Source of the DNA: Synechocystis sp. PCC 7338
GTDB taxonomy: Bacteria; Cyanobacteriota; Cyanobacteriia; Cyanobacteriales; Microcystaceae
Length of the DNA stretch: 64,000 nt
Assembly: GCF_018282115.1 (NCBI RefSeq)
Contig: NZ_CP054306.1
Coordinates: 434,001 to 498,000, forward strand
Reading direction: 5' to 3'
The notes beneath the pieces are model-generated. The model searched no databases. It saw nothing but the letters and a program-made list of their open reading frames with translations, and was not told where the DNA came from. A program made the position numbers and the translations under genes. This document shows, in pieces, positions 1 to 10,532 of this stretch (the first letter of the stretch is position 1; the number at the start of each line of letters is the position of its first letter).

Positions 1-290
1 GGGTTAGGACATTGCTCCGACAGCACGCCCAAACAACGAACGATCGCCACGCCGGCATTGATCATGACGGAAAATTGACGGGAGAAAACCGCTTTGTCCT
101 TAACGCTAACGTTGTTAAGTAAATTCTCGAGAAACTCGAGGTTGATTTCCCCGCCGGCTGGCTTAATAGTACCGATCGCCGCGTATTGTTGGCGGAGGAT
201 GGTGCGAGCCTGTTCGGGGCTCATGGCTTCCACCTTGGCTTTGGTGGTTTTGCCCTTACGATCTTTAACTTGAGCGACAAACGTGGCCAT
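1..290 (-). CDS. pilC: Type IV pilus inner-membrane platform protein PilC, 5' part
   Basis: This is the N-terminal portion (about 96 codons) of a PilC/GspF-family protein; the rest lies beyond the left window edge. The reading from ATG at 290 starts MATFVAQVKDRKGKT and continues with MSPEQARTILRQQ and a stretch KAVFSRQFSVMINAGV, which is the typical start of the first GspF domain. PilC is the polytopic inner-membrane platform on which the assembly and retraction ATPases act. It lies directly downstream of pilT on the same strand with a gap of about 106 bases, so the two are probably cotranscribed. In PCC 6803 substrains this gene is known for a strain-specific frameshift (slr0162/slr0163); the relevant part is outside the window, so its state cannot be judged here. 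Confidence 0.9.
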   Translation of the reverse strand, partial: MATFVAQVKDRKGKTTKAKVEAMSPEQARTILRQQYAAIGTIKPAGGEINLEFLENLLNNVSVKDKAVFSRQFSVMINAGVAIVRCLGVLSEQCPN

Positions 291-396
291 GGTTAATTAT
301 CTCCGTCACTGGATTTACTAGCTTGGGTTGGGTGATTGATCAGATAATCAGTGGTGATCGAATATGAAAACTGATAAGCGGTTGCCAACAGGGTAT

Positions 397-1506
397 TTAA
401 CGACGTTTGCCGGCGGGTTGGGGGGCCATGCCACCGATCAATCGCTGCAGTTCGTCGGGCTTACCACTCTTAGCCAAACCTTCTTCTAGGGAAATTACCC
501 CCGATACCACCAATGTGGCCAGGCCTTGTTCCATGGTCTGCATGCCCAACTTGGCCCCGGTTTGAATGGCGGAATAAATCTGGGCCGCTTTTCCTTCCCG
601 AATCAGGTTGGCGATCGCCGGGGTAATGACCATAATTTCCTGCACCAGGGCCCGGCCAAATTCCCCAGGTTTAGGGGCTTTTTTCTTAACCAAATTCTGG
701 GCAAACACCGCCAATAGGGAGTTGGAGAGCATGGCACGGATTTGGGCCTGCTGATTAGCGGGAAACACGTCCAGCATCCGGTCAATAGTACTAGCAGCAG
801 AGTTGGTGTGTAAAGTACCAAACACTAAGTGCCCAGTTTCCGCCGCCGTGATAGCGAGGGCGATGGTTTCTAAATCCCGTAGTTCCCCCACCAGTACAAT
901 GTCTGGATCCTCCCGTAGGGCCGCCCGCAGAGCATTGCTAAAACTTTTGGTGTCTTCGCCCCGTTGTCTTTGGTGAAATAAGCTCCGGACATTGGGAAAC
1001 ACATACTCAATCGGGTCTTCGATGGTGAGAATATGTTCAGCCCTGGTGCGGTTAATTAAATCTAAAATCGCCGCTAGGGTGGTGGTTTTACCAGAGCCTG
1101 TTTGTCCTGTGACCAGAATCAATCCCCTGGGACGTTCTGCCATTTCCCGCACAATGTTGGGTAGTCCCAATTGTTCAAAGTTGGGGATTTTGGAGGAGAG
1201 GGCCCGTAAACAGGCGGCATAACAACCCCGTTCTTTATAGACGTTAATGCGGAAACGAGCTAGCCCCTTCACCCCATAGGAACAGTCCAATTCCCAACTT
1301 TGTTCTAGTTCTTTCCGTTGGGAATTGTTGAGCATGCTAAAGATCAGCTTTTGGCTTTCTTGGGGAGTTAAAACTTCCTCGTTAATGGGTTCTAATTTGC
1401 CGCTTACTCGAAAATAAACTGGTGCCCCTGCTTGAATATGCATATCGGAGCCGCCCATTTCCACCAACTGCTCCATCAGATCTTCGATCATGTATTCCAA
1501 TGCCAT
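397..1506 (-). CDS. pilT: Twitching motility retraction ATPase PilT
   Basis: A 369-residue hexameric ATPase of the PilT/GspE secretion family that powers pilus retraction, needed for twitching, phototaxis and usually DNA uptake. The N-terminal PAS-like domain (about 1-110) precedes the RecA-like core. Walker A GQTGSGKT is at residues 134-141, an Asp box-like segment (TIEDPIEY) at about 161-168, Walker B DIVLVGE at 202-208 and the His box (AAETGHLVFGTLHT) at 221-234. Length is within the usual PilT range, slightly extended at the C terminus (PQPAGKRR). It corresponds to slr0161 (pilT1) from memory. It precedes pilC on the same strand. Confidence 0.96.
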   Translation of the reverse strand: MALEYMIEDLMEQLVEMGGSDMHIQAGAPVYFRVSGKLEPINEEVLTPQESQKLIFSMLNNSQRKELEQSWELDCSYGVKGLARFRINVYKERGCYAACLRALSSKIPNFEQLGLPNIVREMAERPRGLILVTGQTGSGKTTTLAAILDLINRTRAEHILTIEDPIEYVFPNVRSLFHQRQRGEDTKSFSNALRAALREDPDIVLVGELRDLETIALAITAAETGHLVFGTLHTNSAASTIDRMLDVFPANQQAQIRAMLSNSLLAVFAQNLVKKKAPKPGEFGRALVQEIMVITPAIANLIREGKAAQIYSAIQTGAKLGMQTMEQGLATLVVSGVISLEEGLAKSGKPDELQRLIGGMAPQPAGKRR

Positions 1507-1882
1507 GACTTTAATGCTCCTATAAGTTCTTAACCCACAGCCAAAGCAAGCACAGGGGCTAACAAAAGTTTAATGCCACTTTCCTCTATTTGTCCGGCGA
1601 TCGCCACAAATGGTCACAATTGCCCAATTTCTTTCGCTAGGATCTCAACTTGGCGCTTGCACAGGCAAAAACAAAGAGAAGTTAACTGGCACAGATGGAA
1701 TCAGAATCGGCCACCTCCTGGGGGAGTTTTGTAAAGTTGTTTGTTACTTTGTTAAGGTAAAGCAACATTACTGGTTAGTCCTAGGTCCATGGGCCTTATT
1801 AAACCAATCTTTTCCCTGGGACCATGGTTCTTCCCTGACTTGGATCACTGGTTCAGTACTAATTTTTCCTCCCACCATTTCT

Positions 1883-3286
1883 ATGAATAAGTACTTCTCC
1901 CATCAGTGTCTGCGGCGACAGTTATCCCTCCTAAGTCTATTGAGTTTTTCCCTTATGGGTTGCGGTAATCTCTGGGAGCAGAACGTCAAAGCCCAAACGG
2001 ATAATAACGAATCAAACCAGCTGATCGCCGTGGATGTGGCCTTGGCTAAGCCCGGGGACCTGGGGGGAGAGTTGGAATATACGGGCACCACTGCCCCAGT
2101 GCGGGAGGTTTCCATCAAGTCCCAAATTGAAGGACGCTTGCAAAAGTTATTGGTGGATGTGGGCGATCGGGTGAAGGGGGAGGAAGTGCTAGCAGAAATT
2201 GAAGATGATTTACTGCTGGGGGCGGTAGACCAAGCCAAAGCGGAAAAAATGGCCCAACGCTCGGAGGTTTTGACCGCCCAAAGTCAGGTGGGGGACGCCA
2301 AAATTCGGGTGGAACAGGCCCGTCTCCAACTGCAACAGGCCCAGGCGGACATTACCAGGTTAGAAACGTCCCTCAATGCCCGCATTGAACAAGCCCGGCT
2401 GGAAGTGGATCAAACCCAGGCTGATGCTGCTCGCTTCCGTTTACTGGCCGAAGAGGGAGCTGGCGGTGTCCAACAGGCTGAACAAGCAGAAACCAGAGCC
2501 CGCCAAGCCAAGGAAATTTTACGCAACGAACAGGCCAGTGCCAGTCAACAATTGAGCCAAGCTAAAACAGCAGCCAAAACTGCGTCCCAAATACTCAATT
2601 CGGCGATCGCCCAGGTAGAGATTGAACAACAGAGGGTGGGGGCGGCCACGGCCCAGATGAATGCCCAACGGGCTTCCATTGACCAGGCGCAAACGAGGCA
2701 GGAATACGCCACCGTCAGGGCCCCATTTCCTGGTAGGGTATTGCGGCGATCGAGTGAATCGGGCAATTTAGTGCAACCGGGGACGGAAATTTTGCAACTG
2801 GGGGATTTTCGTCAGCTAGAAATTAACGTGCAGGTATCGGAATTGCAATTAGCCCAAATTGCGTTGCAACAACAAGTTAGTGTCAAGCTAGATGCCTTTC
2901 CTGGCGAGAGCTTTACCGGGGTGGTAACCCGTATTTCCCCCCAGGCCGATGTTAGTTCCCGCTTAGTGCCGGTGGAAGTAACCATGGATAATCCCGGCGA
3001 AAAAATTGGGGCCGGATTGTTAGCTCGGATCAGCTTTGGTGCTAGTAATGCCACCAATGTAGTGGTGCCGGAATCCGCCATTGTCGATGAAGATGCCATC
3101 TTTGTGGTGACCAAGGAGGGAGAAAAAGACGTACTGGAACGGCGATCGGTCACCCTCGGAGAAATTGCCAACGGCAAAGTGGAAGTTGTGGCAGGACTAG
3201 CTCCCCAGGAACGGTTTGTTGTCCGTAGTAGCAGACCTTTACAACCAGACAGTCCCATTCGTCTCAGCGTGCTATCAGAGAAATAG
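1883..3286 (+). CDS. RND efflux periplasmic adaptor lipoprotein (HlyD/AcrA family)
   Basis: Membrane-fusion protein linking an inner-membrane RND pump to an outer-membrane channel. I start it at ATG 1883: the following residues form a lipoprotein signal (MNKYFSHQ, then a hydrophobic stretch ending LMGC), whereas the in-frame extension back to 1610 has no domain character. From the ATG it is 467 residues. It has a biotinyl-lipoyl half (REVSIKSQIEGRLQKLLVDVGD), a long Gln/Ala-rich coiled-coil hairpin, the second lipoyl half (VRAPFPGRVLRR), and a beta-barrel and membrane-proximal domain. It is followed 131 bases later by its RND pump. Matches sll0141 from memory. The substrate cannot be told from sequence. 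Confidence 0.92.
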   Translation: MNKYFSHQCLRRQLSLLSLLSFSLMGCGNLWEQNVKAQTDNNESNQLIAVDVALAKPGDLGGELEYTGTTAPVREVSIKSQIEGRLQKLLVDVGDRVKGEEVLAEIEDDLLLGAVDQAKAEKMAQRSEVLTAQSQVGDAKIRVEQARLQLQQAQADITRLETSLNARIEQARLEVDQTQADAARFRLLAEEGAGGVQQAEQAETRARQAKEILRNEQASASQQLSQAKTAAKTASQILNSAIAQVEIEQQRVGAATAQMNAQRASIDQAQTRQEYATVRAPFPGRVLRRSSESGNLVQPGTEILQLGDFRQLEINVQVSELQLAQIALQQQVSVKLDAFPGESFTGVVTRISPQADVSSRLVPVEVTMDNPGEKIGAGLLARISFGASNATNVVVPESAIVDEDAIFVVTKEGEKDVLERRSVTLGEIANGKVEVVAGLAPQERFVVRSSRPLQPDSPIRLSVLSEK

Positions 3287-3417
3287 CCAGTTGCGAGGGG
3301 TTGGTCAATGGTTGTTTTATTTCGCCCCATTTATATTCCTTTCCTAAGCTTAACTGCCTAATCTTTCCCTAGCGCCAGCGACTGTTTCTACCCCCACTCC
3401 CCATCTTTTCCAAGCCC

Positions 3418-6400
3418 ATGTCCTCCCCCAATTCTGCTTTTAGCCTGAGTGGCCTGGCCATCCGTCGGCACATTGCTACCCTCATGCTCACCCTGGCCAT
3501 TATTGTGTTGGGGGTGTTTGCAGTTTTTTCCCTACCAGTAGATCTGTTACCTTCCATCACCTATCCCCGCATTGGGGTGCGACTAGATGCCCCAGGGGTT
3601 TCTCCGGAAGTGGCGGTGGATGAAATTACCCGACCTCTGGAAGCGGCCCTATCGGCCACGGAGGGAGTGGTTCAGGTTTATTCCCAGACCAGGGAGGGGC
3701 AGATCAGTCTCGATCTATTTTTCGAGCCCGGGGGAAATATTGACCAGGCATTGAATGATGCCACGGCGACTTTTAACCGAGCCCGCAATCAACTACCGGA
3801 TAATTTAGAAACGCCCCGATTATTTAAGTTTGACCCTTCCCAATTGCCGGTGTACGAGTTTGCGGTGACTTCCCCAGAATTGTCGGGGCCGTCGTTGCGG
3901 GTATTTGCAGAGGAAGAGTTAGCCCGGGAACTGGGGGTAGTGTCGGGGGTGGCATCGGTGAATGTGTCGGGGGCGGCCCAAGAGGAGGTGCGGGTAAATA
4001 TCGATTTACAACGGCTACAGCGGTCGGGGATGAGCTTAACCCAGGTTTTGGATGCTTTGCAAAGTCGCAATGTGGATATTTCTGGGGGCAGAATTGTCGG
4101 CACGGAGTCGGAACCCCTCACCCGTACGGTGGGAAGGTTTGCTTCAGCCCAGGAAATTGAGGATTTGGTAGTGGGGACGGTGCCGGGGCCGGACGGACAA
4201 CCCGCCCAAAAAGTCTATTTACGGGATGTGGCTAATATTATTGATGGCACAGAAGAGGAACGAATTTTTGTCACCCTCAACGGTAGCCCCGCAGTGAAAG
4301 TGAGTGTGCAGAAACAACCAGAGGCTAACACCATTGAAGTGGTGGATGGAGTCAAAAAACGCTTGGATGAGTTACGCAGGGAGGGGATTATTCCCCAGGA
4401 GGCAGAACTTACCACTACCTTGGATGATTCGGTCTTTATTCGTAACTCGGTTAACAATGTCGTAGTGTCCGGGCTCATTGGCACTACCCTGGCGGCGATC
4501 GCCGTTTTACTCTTTCTGGGCTCTTTGCGGCAAACGCTAATCATTGTCTTGGCCATTCCCCTGGCCACCATGGCGGCCATTATTGTCATGAAGGCCTTTG
4601 GCCTATCTCTGAACGTTTTTAGTTTGGGGGGCTTGGCTCTGGGGGTAGGCATTGTGGTGGATAACTCCATTGTGATGTTGGAAACCATTGCCGAAGGGGC
4701 GGGCATGACCCCGGGCAAAGTTAATTCGGTACCCCTGACTAAAGGGGAAATGCGGCATCAGGCGATCGCCAGCAGTCAAACAGTGGAGTCAGCTTTGGTG
4801 GCTTCCACTAGCACTAACCTGGTGGCGGTGTTGCCATTTTTAATGATCGGTGGCTTCATTGCCCTGATTTTTAACGAATTAATTTTAACCATTAGTTTTG
4901 CGGTGGCGGCTTCCATCCTGGTGGCGGTAACCCTAGTGCCCATGGCCGCTTCCCGTTTACTGGCTATTCGACAACGGAGTGGTTTAGGTAATTGGTTTTT
5001 CTTTCGGGAATTTAATCGACGTTTTGCAGGAGCCACAGCGGCCTACGCCCGTTTCCTCTCCATTTTGATCCGCCATCGACTGGTGGCTGTAGCCTGCATT
5101 TTCATCGTTTTTGGGGGCAGCAGTATTTGGATGATCCAACAAATTCCCCAGGAAATTTTGCCCCGCATCAACACTGGGCAAGCCAACATGTTTGCCCAGT
5201 TTCCCCCCGGCACTCCTTTGGAAGACAACAAACGTCTGATGGCGATCGTGGATGACATTCTGATTAACCAACCGGAAACGGAATATGCCTTTACCACCGT
5301 GGGGGGCTTTCTCTTTGGTAGCAATGTCAATGCCAATGCCCTCCGTAGTTCCAGCACCATTACTCTTAAACCCAATACTGATGTGGAAGCTTTTACGGAG
5401 CGGGTTACGGCGGAACTAGAAGCATTGAACTTGGTGGATATTCGCCTGCGGGTAGCGCCGGGGCAGTTGCGAGGCTTAATTTTGAGTAATTCGCCCTTGC
5501 GTAATGTAGATGTGGATGTAATTCTGCAGGGCAATGATGCTGATGGGTTAGATCAGGCGGGGCGGGCCGTGTTGGCGGAATTGGGGGAAAAAGTGACATT
5601 GGCCCGCTTTCGTCCCGATGCAGATCCCCGACAACCGGAAGTACAAATTCTGCCGGATTGGGCTAGGGCAACGGAGCTAGGTTTAACCACCCAAGCCATC
5701 GGACAAACCATCCAAACTGCCTTAGATGGGGCGGTACCCACTCAGTTGCAACGGGAAAATCGCCTGGTGGACGTGCGGGTAAAATTGGACAATGACCTCC
5801 TCTCTGGCCCTGGAGACCTGGCCCAAATTCCCCTATTTATTGATGGCGATCGCCCAATTCGTTTGGGGGACGTGGCCCGTATTGACCAAGGCCGAGCACC
5901 GGGGGAAATTCAGCGCATTAACCAACGGCCGGTATTTTTAATTGCCGGAACCTTAGTGGAAGGGGCCCGCCTCAGTGAAGCCTTGGAACAGGTGGATCAA
6001 GTTTTATCTGCCATGGAGTTACCCCCTGGGGTTTCCCGACTCCCCAGTACGGCGGCCGCTAGCAATGAACAATTACAGTCTTCCCTGGTGGTTTTAGGGG
6101 GCTTGGCGGCGTTCCTCGTTTTTGTGGTCATGGCGGTGCAATACAATTCCCTCCTCGATCCCCTGGTGATTATGTTCACTCTCCCCTTAGCCTTGGCTGG
6201 GGGTATTTTGGGTTTATACGTCACCCAAACGGCGATCGGGGCCACGGTAATTGTGGGCACAGTTCTCCTAGTGGGTATTGTGGTCAACAACGCCATCATT
6301 ATGGTGGAATTAGCCAATCAAATCTGGGTCCAGGAGGGCATCAGCCGGGAAGCCGCTATCTTGCGGGCAGCTCCCCAACGATTACGCCCCATTTTAATGA

Positions 6401-6642
6401 CTACCATCACCACCGTGTTGGGAATGTTTCCCCTGGCTCTGGGCATTGGTCAAGGCTCGGAATTACTGCAACCCTTGGGCATTGTGGTTTTTTCTGGTCT
6501 CTCCCTAGCAACTTTGTTGACTCTATTTCTAATTCCTTGTTTATACGTGTTGCTACACCAATGGGAAGGGGTAGATTTAGAAAAAGTCAAAACAGATTTG
6601 GAGTCCCGCTTAACCGAGGAAGATATCCCTACCAAAATTTAA
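3418..6642 (+). CDS. RND-family multidrug/metabolite efflux pump (AcrB/HAE1-like)
   Basis: A 1,074-residue inner-membrane proton-driven exporter with the duplicated RND architecture: one N-terminal membrane helix (about 12-32), a large periplasmic loop, a bundle of helices around 340-530 containing the family motif GGLALGVGIVVDNSIVMLE, a second periplasmic loop, and a C-terminal bundle with the matching VGIVVNNAIIMVE repeat. The two acidic residues expected in the first bundle are represented by VVDNS; the second half has VVNNA, as is normal for HAE1-type pumps. It forms an operon with the adaptor lipoprotein upstream. The outer-membrane TolC partner is not in the window. Matches sll0142 from memory. 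Confidence 0.93.
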   Translation: MSSPNSAFSLSGLAIRRHIATLMLTLAIIVLGVFAVFSLPVDLLPSITYPRIGVRLDAPGVSPEVAVDEITRPLEAALSATEGVVQVYSQTREGQISLDLFFEPGGNIDQALNDATATFNRARNQLPDNLETPRLFKFDPSQLPVYEFAVTSPELSGPSLRVFAEEELARELGVVSGVASVNVSGAAQEEVRVNIDLQRLQRSGMSLTQVLDALQSRNVDISGGRIVGTESEPLTRTVGRFASAQEIEDLVVGTVPGPDGQPAQKVYLRDVANIIDGTEEERIFVTLNGSPAVKVSVQKQPEANTIEVVDGVKKRLDELRREGIIPQEAELTTTLDDSVFIRNSVNNVVVSGLIGTTLAAIAVLLFLGSLRQTLIIVLAIPLATMAAIIVMKAFGLSLNVFSLGGLALGVGIVVDNSIVMLETIAEGAGMTPGKVNSVPLTKGEMRHQAIASSQTVESALVASTSTNLVAVLPFLMIGGFIALIFNELILTISFAVAASILVAVTLVPMAASRLLAIRQRSGLGNWFFFREFNRRFAGATAAYARFLSILIRHRLVAVACIFIVFGGSSIWMIQQIPQEILPRINTGQANMFAQFPPGTPLEDNKRLMAIVDDILINQPETEYAFTTVGGFLFGSNVNANALRSSSTITLKPNTDVEAFTERVTAELEALNLVDIRLRVAPGQLRGLILSNSPLRNVDVDVILQGNDADGLDQAGRAVLAELGEKVTLARFRPDADPRQPEVQILPDWARATELGLTTQAIGQTIQTALDGAVPTQLQRENRLVDVRVKLDNDLLSGPGDLAQIPLFIDGDRPIRLGDVARIDQGRAPGEIQRINQRPVFLIAGTLVEGARLSEALEQVDQVLSAMELPPGVSRLPSTAAASNEQLQSSLVVLGGLAAFLVFVVMAVQYNSLLDPLVIMFTLPLALAGGILGLYVTQTAIGATVIVGTVLLVGIVVNNAIIMVELANQIWVQEGISREAAILRAAPQRLRPILMTTITTVLGMFPLALGIGQGSELLQPLGIVVFSGLSLATLLTLFLIPCLYVLLHQWEGVDLEKVKTDLESRLTEEDIPTKI

Positions 6643-6862
6643 TAATCCCTCAGCTTCACAAAGTCTCATGTACCAAAAATACTTTTGTCTAAAACTTGTT
6701 TTATTATGGTAGTCAGACTTGGTAGTCCTAAGTATTGTCTTCTAGTAAGTCGAAAATTGACCGAATTTTTTATGCAAGTTCAACAAATTCCTATTTACCA
6801 ATTTCTTGAGAGCGCAGGCAAGAATTTCATTATTCCTGTGTATCAAAGAGACTATTAACATA

Positions 6863-7099
6863 ATGAACACTATTACCCTAAAACTTTCTTCTGTACTTTA
6901 TCAAACGTTACAAAATTTAGCAGTTCAAACAGGGCGATCGCCTGAGGAAATTGCCACAGAATTTTTAGAAAAAGACTTAGAAATTATTGATGATCCTGTG
7001 GATGAATTCATTGGAGCTTTTCAAAGTAATATTCCTGATTGGGGAGAAAATCACGATTATTATTTAAGCCAAGAATTACAAGAAAATCATCATGACTAA
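6863..7099 (+). CDS. Antitoxin of VapBC-type module
   Basis: A 78-residue protein that opens with MNTITLKLSSVLYQTL, a pattern seen in ribbon-helix-helix-like or CopG-like antitoxins, and ends in an acidic tail (DDPVDEFIGAF...) suited to wrapping a toxin. I use ATG 6863 rather than the upstream in-frame codon at 6806 because the antitoxin-like segment starts there. It overlaps the PIN toxin gene by eight bases, the usual antitoxin-first coupling. The presence of a HIP1 palindrome inside the gene (around 6933) suggests long residence in this genome. Confidence 0.75.
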   Translation: MNTITLKLSSVLYQTLQNLAVQTGRSPEEIATEFLEKDLEIIDDPVDEFIGAFQSNIPDWGENHDYYLSQELQENHHD

Positions 7100-7505
7100 A
7101 CTATTTGTAGATACATCAGGTTGGGCAAATCTGATTGATATTAGTCAGCCCTATCATAATCTTGCCGTTGAAATATATCATGAGCATCGTTCCCAGAAAT
7201 ATAAAATTATCACCACAAACTATATTATTTGTGAATTAGTTGCACTACTCTCTAGTCCTCTCCGTATTCCCAAAGCTAAAGTAATCGCCTTTATTCAGAG
7301 TCTTAAAAAATCACCCTTTATTCAAATTATTCATGTCGATCAAATAATTGACTCTTACGCCTGGGAATTATTAACTCAACGTGAAGATAAGAATTGGAGT
7401 TTAGTGGATTGTTCTAGCTTCATCATCATGAAACAAAATAAAATTAACGAAGCACTCACAAGTGATCATCATTTTGAACAAGCTGGGCTGATAAAATTGT
7501 TATGA
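7092..7505 (+). CDS. PIN-domain ribonuclease toxin (VapC family)
   Basis: A 137-residue PIN-domain protein, predicted to be a magnesium-dependent ribonuclease toxin. The conserved acidic residues are all present: Asp7 in VDTSGW, Glu48 in CELVAL, Asp106 in LVDCSSF and Asp125 in TSDHHFEQAG. Length is typical for VapC. It overlaps the antitoxin gene by eight bases and looks intact, so the module could be functional. Targets (often tRNA or rRNA in this family) cannot be inferred from sequence. Confidence 0.85.
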   Translation: MTKLFVDTSGWANLIDISQPYHNLAVEIYHEHRSQKYKIITTNYIICELVALLSSPLRIPKAKVIAFIQSLKKSPFIQIIHVDQIIDSYAWELLTQREDKNWSLVDCSSFIIMKQNKINEALTSDHHFEQAGLIKLL

Positions 7506-7517
7506 AATCACAATTCT

Positions 7518-7678
7518 ATGTTGGAAATAAACATTTATTATGATCCTATGGGCAATACCTTAACCTTTTGGTTTGGCGATCGCCGTTTAAACACTTAGAA
7601 GGAACCCTTTGAGCTATCATTGGACAAGTAAATTTAGATATTGAAAACTTCCTGACTACACTAATAGAAGAGCGATAG
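7518..7678 (+). pseudogene. Relic of a DUF2283-like small protein
   Basis: From ATG 7518 the reading gives MLEINIYYDPMGNTLTFWFG and then reaches a stop after DRRLNT. A separate in-frame segment (AIIGQVNLDIENFLTTLIEE) follows with its own stop near 7678. The YYDPMGNTLT-WFGD pattern is typical of cyanobacterial DUF2283-like proteins that often sit next to toxin-antitoxin genes; the middle portion is missing. It lies just behind the VapBC pair and just before the 3' end of clpB. Confidence 0.55.
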
Positions 7679-7702
7679 AGTAGACGATATAAAGAAGTGG
7701 GA

Positions 7703-10399
7703 TTACGGAGAAAGAACCTCGACTTCCGCTACCGGGACAATTTCCTCTGGTTCTTGGCAAACTGCTTCCGGCTCCCTTTCTTTATCAAAAATCAATTGAT
7801 TATCCACACAATCAATTAAAATTTTATCCCCAGCCACAAACACATTTTCCAAAATCTTGGTAGCAATGGGATTTTCCAACTGCCGTTGAATTGCCCGCTT
7901 TAGTGGCCTAGCTCCATAGGTGGGGTCGTAGCCGACATTAACAATATGATCAAGGGCTGCATCAGAGAGGAAAAGGGTGATTTTCTGCTCGTCCAATAGC
8001 CTTTCAATGCGTTTAATTTGCAGGACCACAATGCGCCGCAATTGCTCCCGTTTCAGGGTATGGAAAATGATTAGGTCATCGATGCGGTTAAGGAATTCCG
8101 GACGGAAATGTTTCCGTAGGGATTGGAGCACCTGTTTCTGCATTTTGTCGTAATCAGCATCGTCGGCGGAAAGGCTGAGAATATGGTCACTGCCGATATT
8201 ACTGGTCATGACAATGATGGTGTTGCAAAAATCCACCACTCGTCCCTGGGAATCGGTGATGCGGCCATCGTCCAACACCTGCAAAAGAATGTTAAATACG
8301 TCTAAATGGGCCTTCTCCACTTCATCTAAAAGAACCACGGAATAGGGCCGTCGGCGCACTGCTTCCGATAACTGTCCCCCTTCCTCGTAGCCCACATAGC
8401 CTGGGGGAGCCCCAATGAGACGGGAAACAGCATGTTTTTCCATATATTCCGACATGTCGATGCGCACCATGGCTTCTTCACTGTCGAATAAAAAGCCAGC
8501 CAAGGCCCTGGCCAATTCTGTTTTCCCTACCCCGGTGGGCCCCATAAAGAGAAAAGAACCGATGGGACGACTGGGGTCCTTCATGCCGGCCCTCGCCCGT
8601 CGAATAGCCGCAGACACCGCTGCCACAGCTTCCGTTTGCCCAATCACCCTTTGATGTAAATGGCCTTCCAGTTGCAATAACTTTTGCCGTTCCGTTTCCA
8701 TGAGCCGATTCATGGGAATGCCTGTCCAACCGGCAACAATTTCGGCAATGTCCGATTCCGTTACCTGCTCTCGCAAAAGGGTATTACCAGAGCCTTGAAT
8801 TTCTAGTAATTTACTTTCCTTTTCTTCAATGTCATGTTGGAGGACTTCTAACTCTCCGTACTTAATTTTGGCGGCCTTTTCCCAATCAGTGGCCCGCTCA
8901 GCTTTTTCTACCTGGAGTCTTAGCTCTTGCTCCTTTTCTTTGAGGGTGTTAATTTCCTCCAGCATTTGCTTTTCAGAAAGCCATTGTCCTGATAGTTCCT
9001 GTTGCTGGCCCTCCAATTCAGTAATTTCCTGCTGAATTTTTTCTAGCCTTTCTTTGGAAGATTTGTCAGCTCCTAAACCAGGACGTTTTTCTTCCCCTTC
9101 CAGGGAAACTTTTTCCATTTGCAGTTGCATTAAGCGTCGGTCAATATCCTCCAATTCCACCGGCTTAGAGGTAATTTCCATTTTTAATCGGGCGGCCGCT
9201 TCGTCCACCAAATCGATCGCCTTGTCAGGCAAAAATCGGTCTTGGATATAGCGATGGGAAAGGGTGGCGGCGGCTACTAGGGCGGAGTCGGTGATTTTAA
9301 CCCCATGGTGCACTTCATATTTTTCCTTTAGACCCCGCAGGATGGAAATGGTGTCGTCCACGCTGGGCTGCTTGACATAGACCTGTTGAAATCTTCTTTC
9401 TAAAGCAGGATCTTTTTCGATGTTTTTGCGGTATTCGTCCAACGTAGTGGCCCCGATGCACCGTAGTTCCCCCCGAGCCAACATGGGTTTAAGCAAATTC
9501 CCCGCATCCATGGAGCCAGAACCTTCCCGACCACCAGCCCCCACTACAGTGTGAACCTCGTCGATAAATAAAATAATTTGCCCATCGGAGTTGGTCACTT
9601 CTTTCATCACTGATCGCAGTCTTTCTTCAAACTCCCCCCGATATTTAGCTCCTGCAATTAAACTGCCCATGTCTAGGGAAATCAGTTGACGATTTTTTAG
9701 CGATTCCGGTACGTCGCCATTGATAATTCGTTGGGCCAAGCCTTCGGCGATCGCCGTTTTGCCCACCCCCGGTTCTCCAATTAACACGGGATTATTTTTG
9801 GAACGCCGGGACAGGACTTGAATTACTCGCCGGATTTCCTCATCCCGACCAATAACAGGATCTAATTTACCTTGGCGAGCCTGCTCCGTCAGATCTCGCC
9901 CGTATTTATCCAACGCTTCATATTTTTCTTCCTGGTTGGGCTCCGTCACCTTTTGGGAACCCCGGATCGCTTTGATGGCCAGTTCCAAATCCTGGGGGTC
10001 AAGGTTAAATGTACGCAGGGTTTTACGCCCCATCCGGTCATCCTCTGCAAAACCCATCAATAGATGTTCAACAGAAATGAATTTATCTTCCCAACTACTG
10101 CGGGCGGCATCGGCCCGGTCTAGCATCACATCTAAGCTACGTCCAAGGTAAAGCTGTTCTACATAAGCCTGTTTGGGTTGTCGATTGGTGAAAATTTCCA
10201 ACTGTTGCCTCAGACCCTCGCCATCCACCCCGGCGCGCTGGAAAATCCTGGCGGCCAAGCCCTTGTCCTGCTCCAACAGTGCTAGCAGAATATGTTCCAC
10301 TTCCAAATTTGTGTTTTTATAACGGCGGGCCACTTCTTGGGATTTAACAATGGCGTCCCAGGCTTGCTCAGTAAATTTGGTTGGATCAGTAGGTTGCAT
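7703..10399 (-). CDS. clpB: ClpB-type disaggregase (Hsp100)
   Basis: An 898-residue AAA+ chaperone that with DnaK rescues aggregated proteins. Order of domains: Clp N domain (about 1-150, [15 protein letters not shown]), first AAA+ with Walker A GEPGVGKT near 208-215 and Walker B LFIDE, the coiled-coil middle domain (about 410-540, rich in Glu, Lys and Gln), which marks ClpB rather than ClpC, then the second AAA+ with Walker A GPTGVGKT and the sensor region. The C terminus has an acidic extension ([18 protein letters not shown]). Length and sequence fit slr0156, which from memory is the second ClpB paralogue of PCC 6803 rather than the thermotolerance-linked slr1641. No heat-shock operator of the CIRCE type was noticed upstream. 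Confidence 0.95.
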   Translation of the reverse strand: MQPTDPTKFTEQAWDAIVKSQEVARRYKNTNLEVEHILLALLEQDKGLAARIFQRAGVDGEGLRQQLEIFTNRQPKQAYVEQLYLGRSLDVMLDRADAARSSWEDKFISVEHLLMGFAEDDRMGRKTLRTFNLDPQDLELAIKAIRGSQKVTEPNQEEKYEALDKYGRDLTEQARQGKLDPVIGRDEEIRRVIQVLSRRSKNNPVLIGEPGVGKTAIAEGLAQRIINGDVPESLKNRQLISLDMGSLIAGAKYRGEFEERLRSVMKEVTNSDGQIILFIDEVHTVVGAGGREGSGSMDAGNLLKPMLARGELRCIGATTLDEYRKNIEKDPALERRFQQVYVKQPSVDDTISILRGLKEKYEVHHGVKITDSALVAAATLSHRYIQDRFLPDKAIDLVDEAAARLKMEITSKPVELEDIDRRLMQLQMEKVSLEGEEKRPGLGADKSSKERLEKIQQEITELEGQQQELSGQWLSEKQMLEEINTLKEKEQELRLQVEKAERATDWEKAAKIKYGELEVLQHDIEEKESKLLEIQGSGNTLLREQVTESDIAEIVAGWTGIPMNRLMETERQKLLQLEGHLHQRVIGQTEAVAAVSAAIRRARAGMKDPSRPIGSFLFMGPTGVGKTELARALAGFLFDSEEAMVRIDMSEYMEKHAVSRLIGAPPGYVGYEEGGQLSEAVRRRPYSVVLLDEVEKAHLDVFNILLQVLDDGRITDSQGRVVDFCNTIIVMTSNIGSDHILSLSADDADYDKMQKQVLQSLRKHFRPEFLNRIDDLIIFHTLKREQLRRIVVLQIKRIERLLDEQKITLFLSDAALDHIVNVGYDPTYGARPLKRAIQRQLENPIATKILENVFVAGDKILIDCVDNQLIFDKEREPEAVCQEPEEIVPVAEVEVLSP

Positions 10400-10532
10400 T
10401 CAGACTAGCTTGATGGATATGGGCAAAACTGCTCATCTATTGTAAGGGGGACTGAATCATTTTCCTAGTTGTCTGAGGTTTGCTTATTCAAGTAAAATTC
10501 AAAAAAAGTAGTCGTCTCACAAAAAAAGCACA

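Noticed and set aside
1610-1882. N-terminal extension of the adaptor lipoprotein
   Set aside because: The residues before ATG 1883 have no domain character, and a lipoprotein signal begins exactly at that ATG.
4215-6317. Several long minus-strand frames within the RND pump gene
   Set aside because: They are antisense to an intact gene with strong family motifs and encode low-complexity Ser/Thr/Met-rich sequence.
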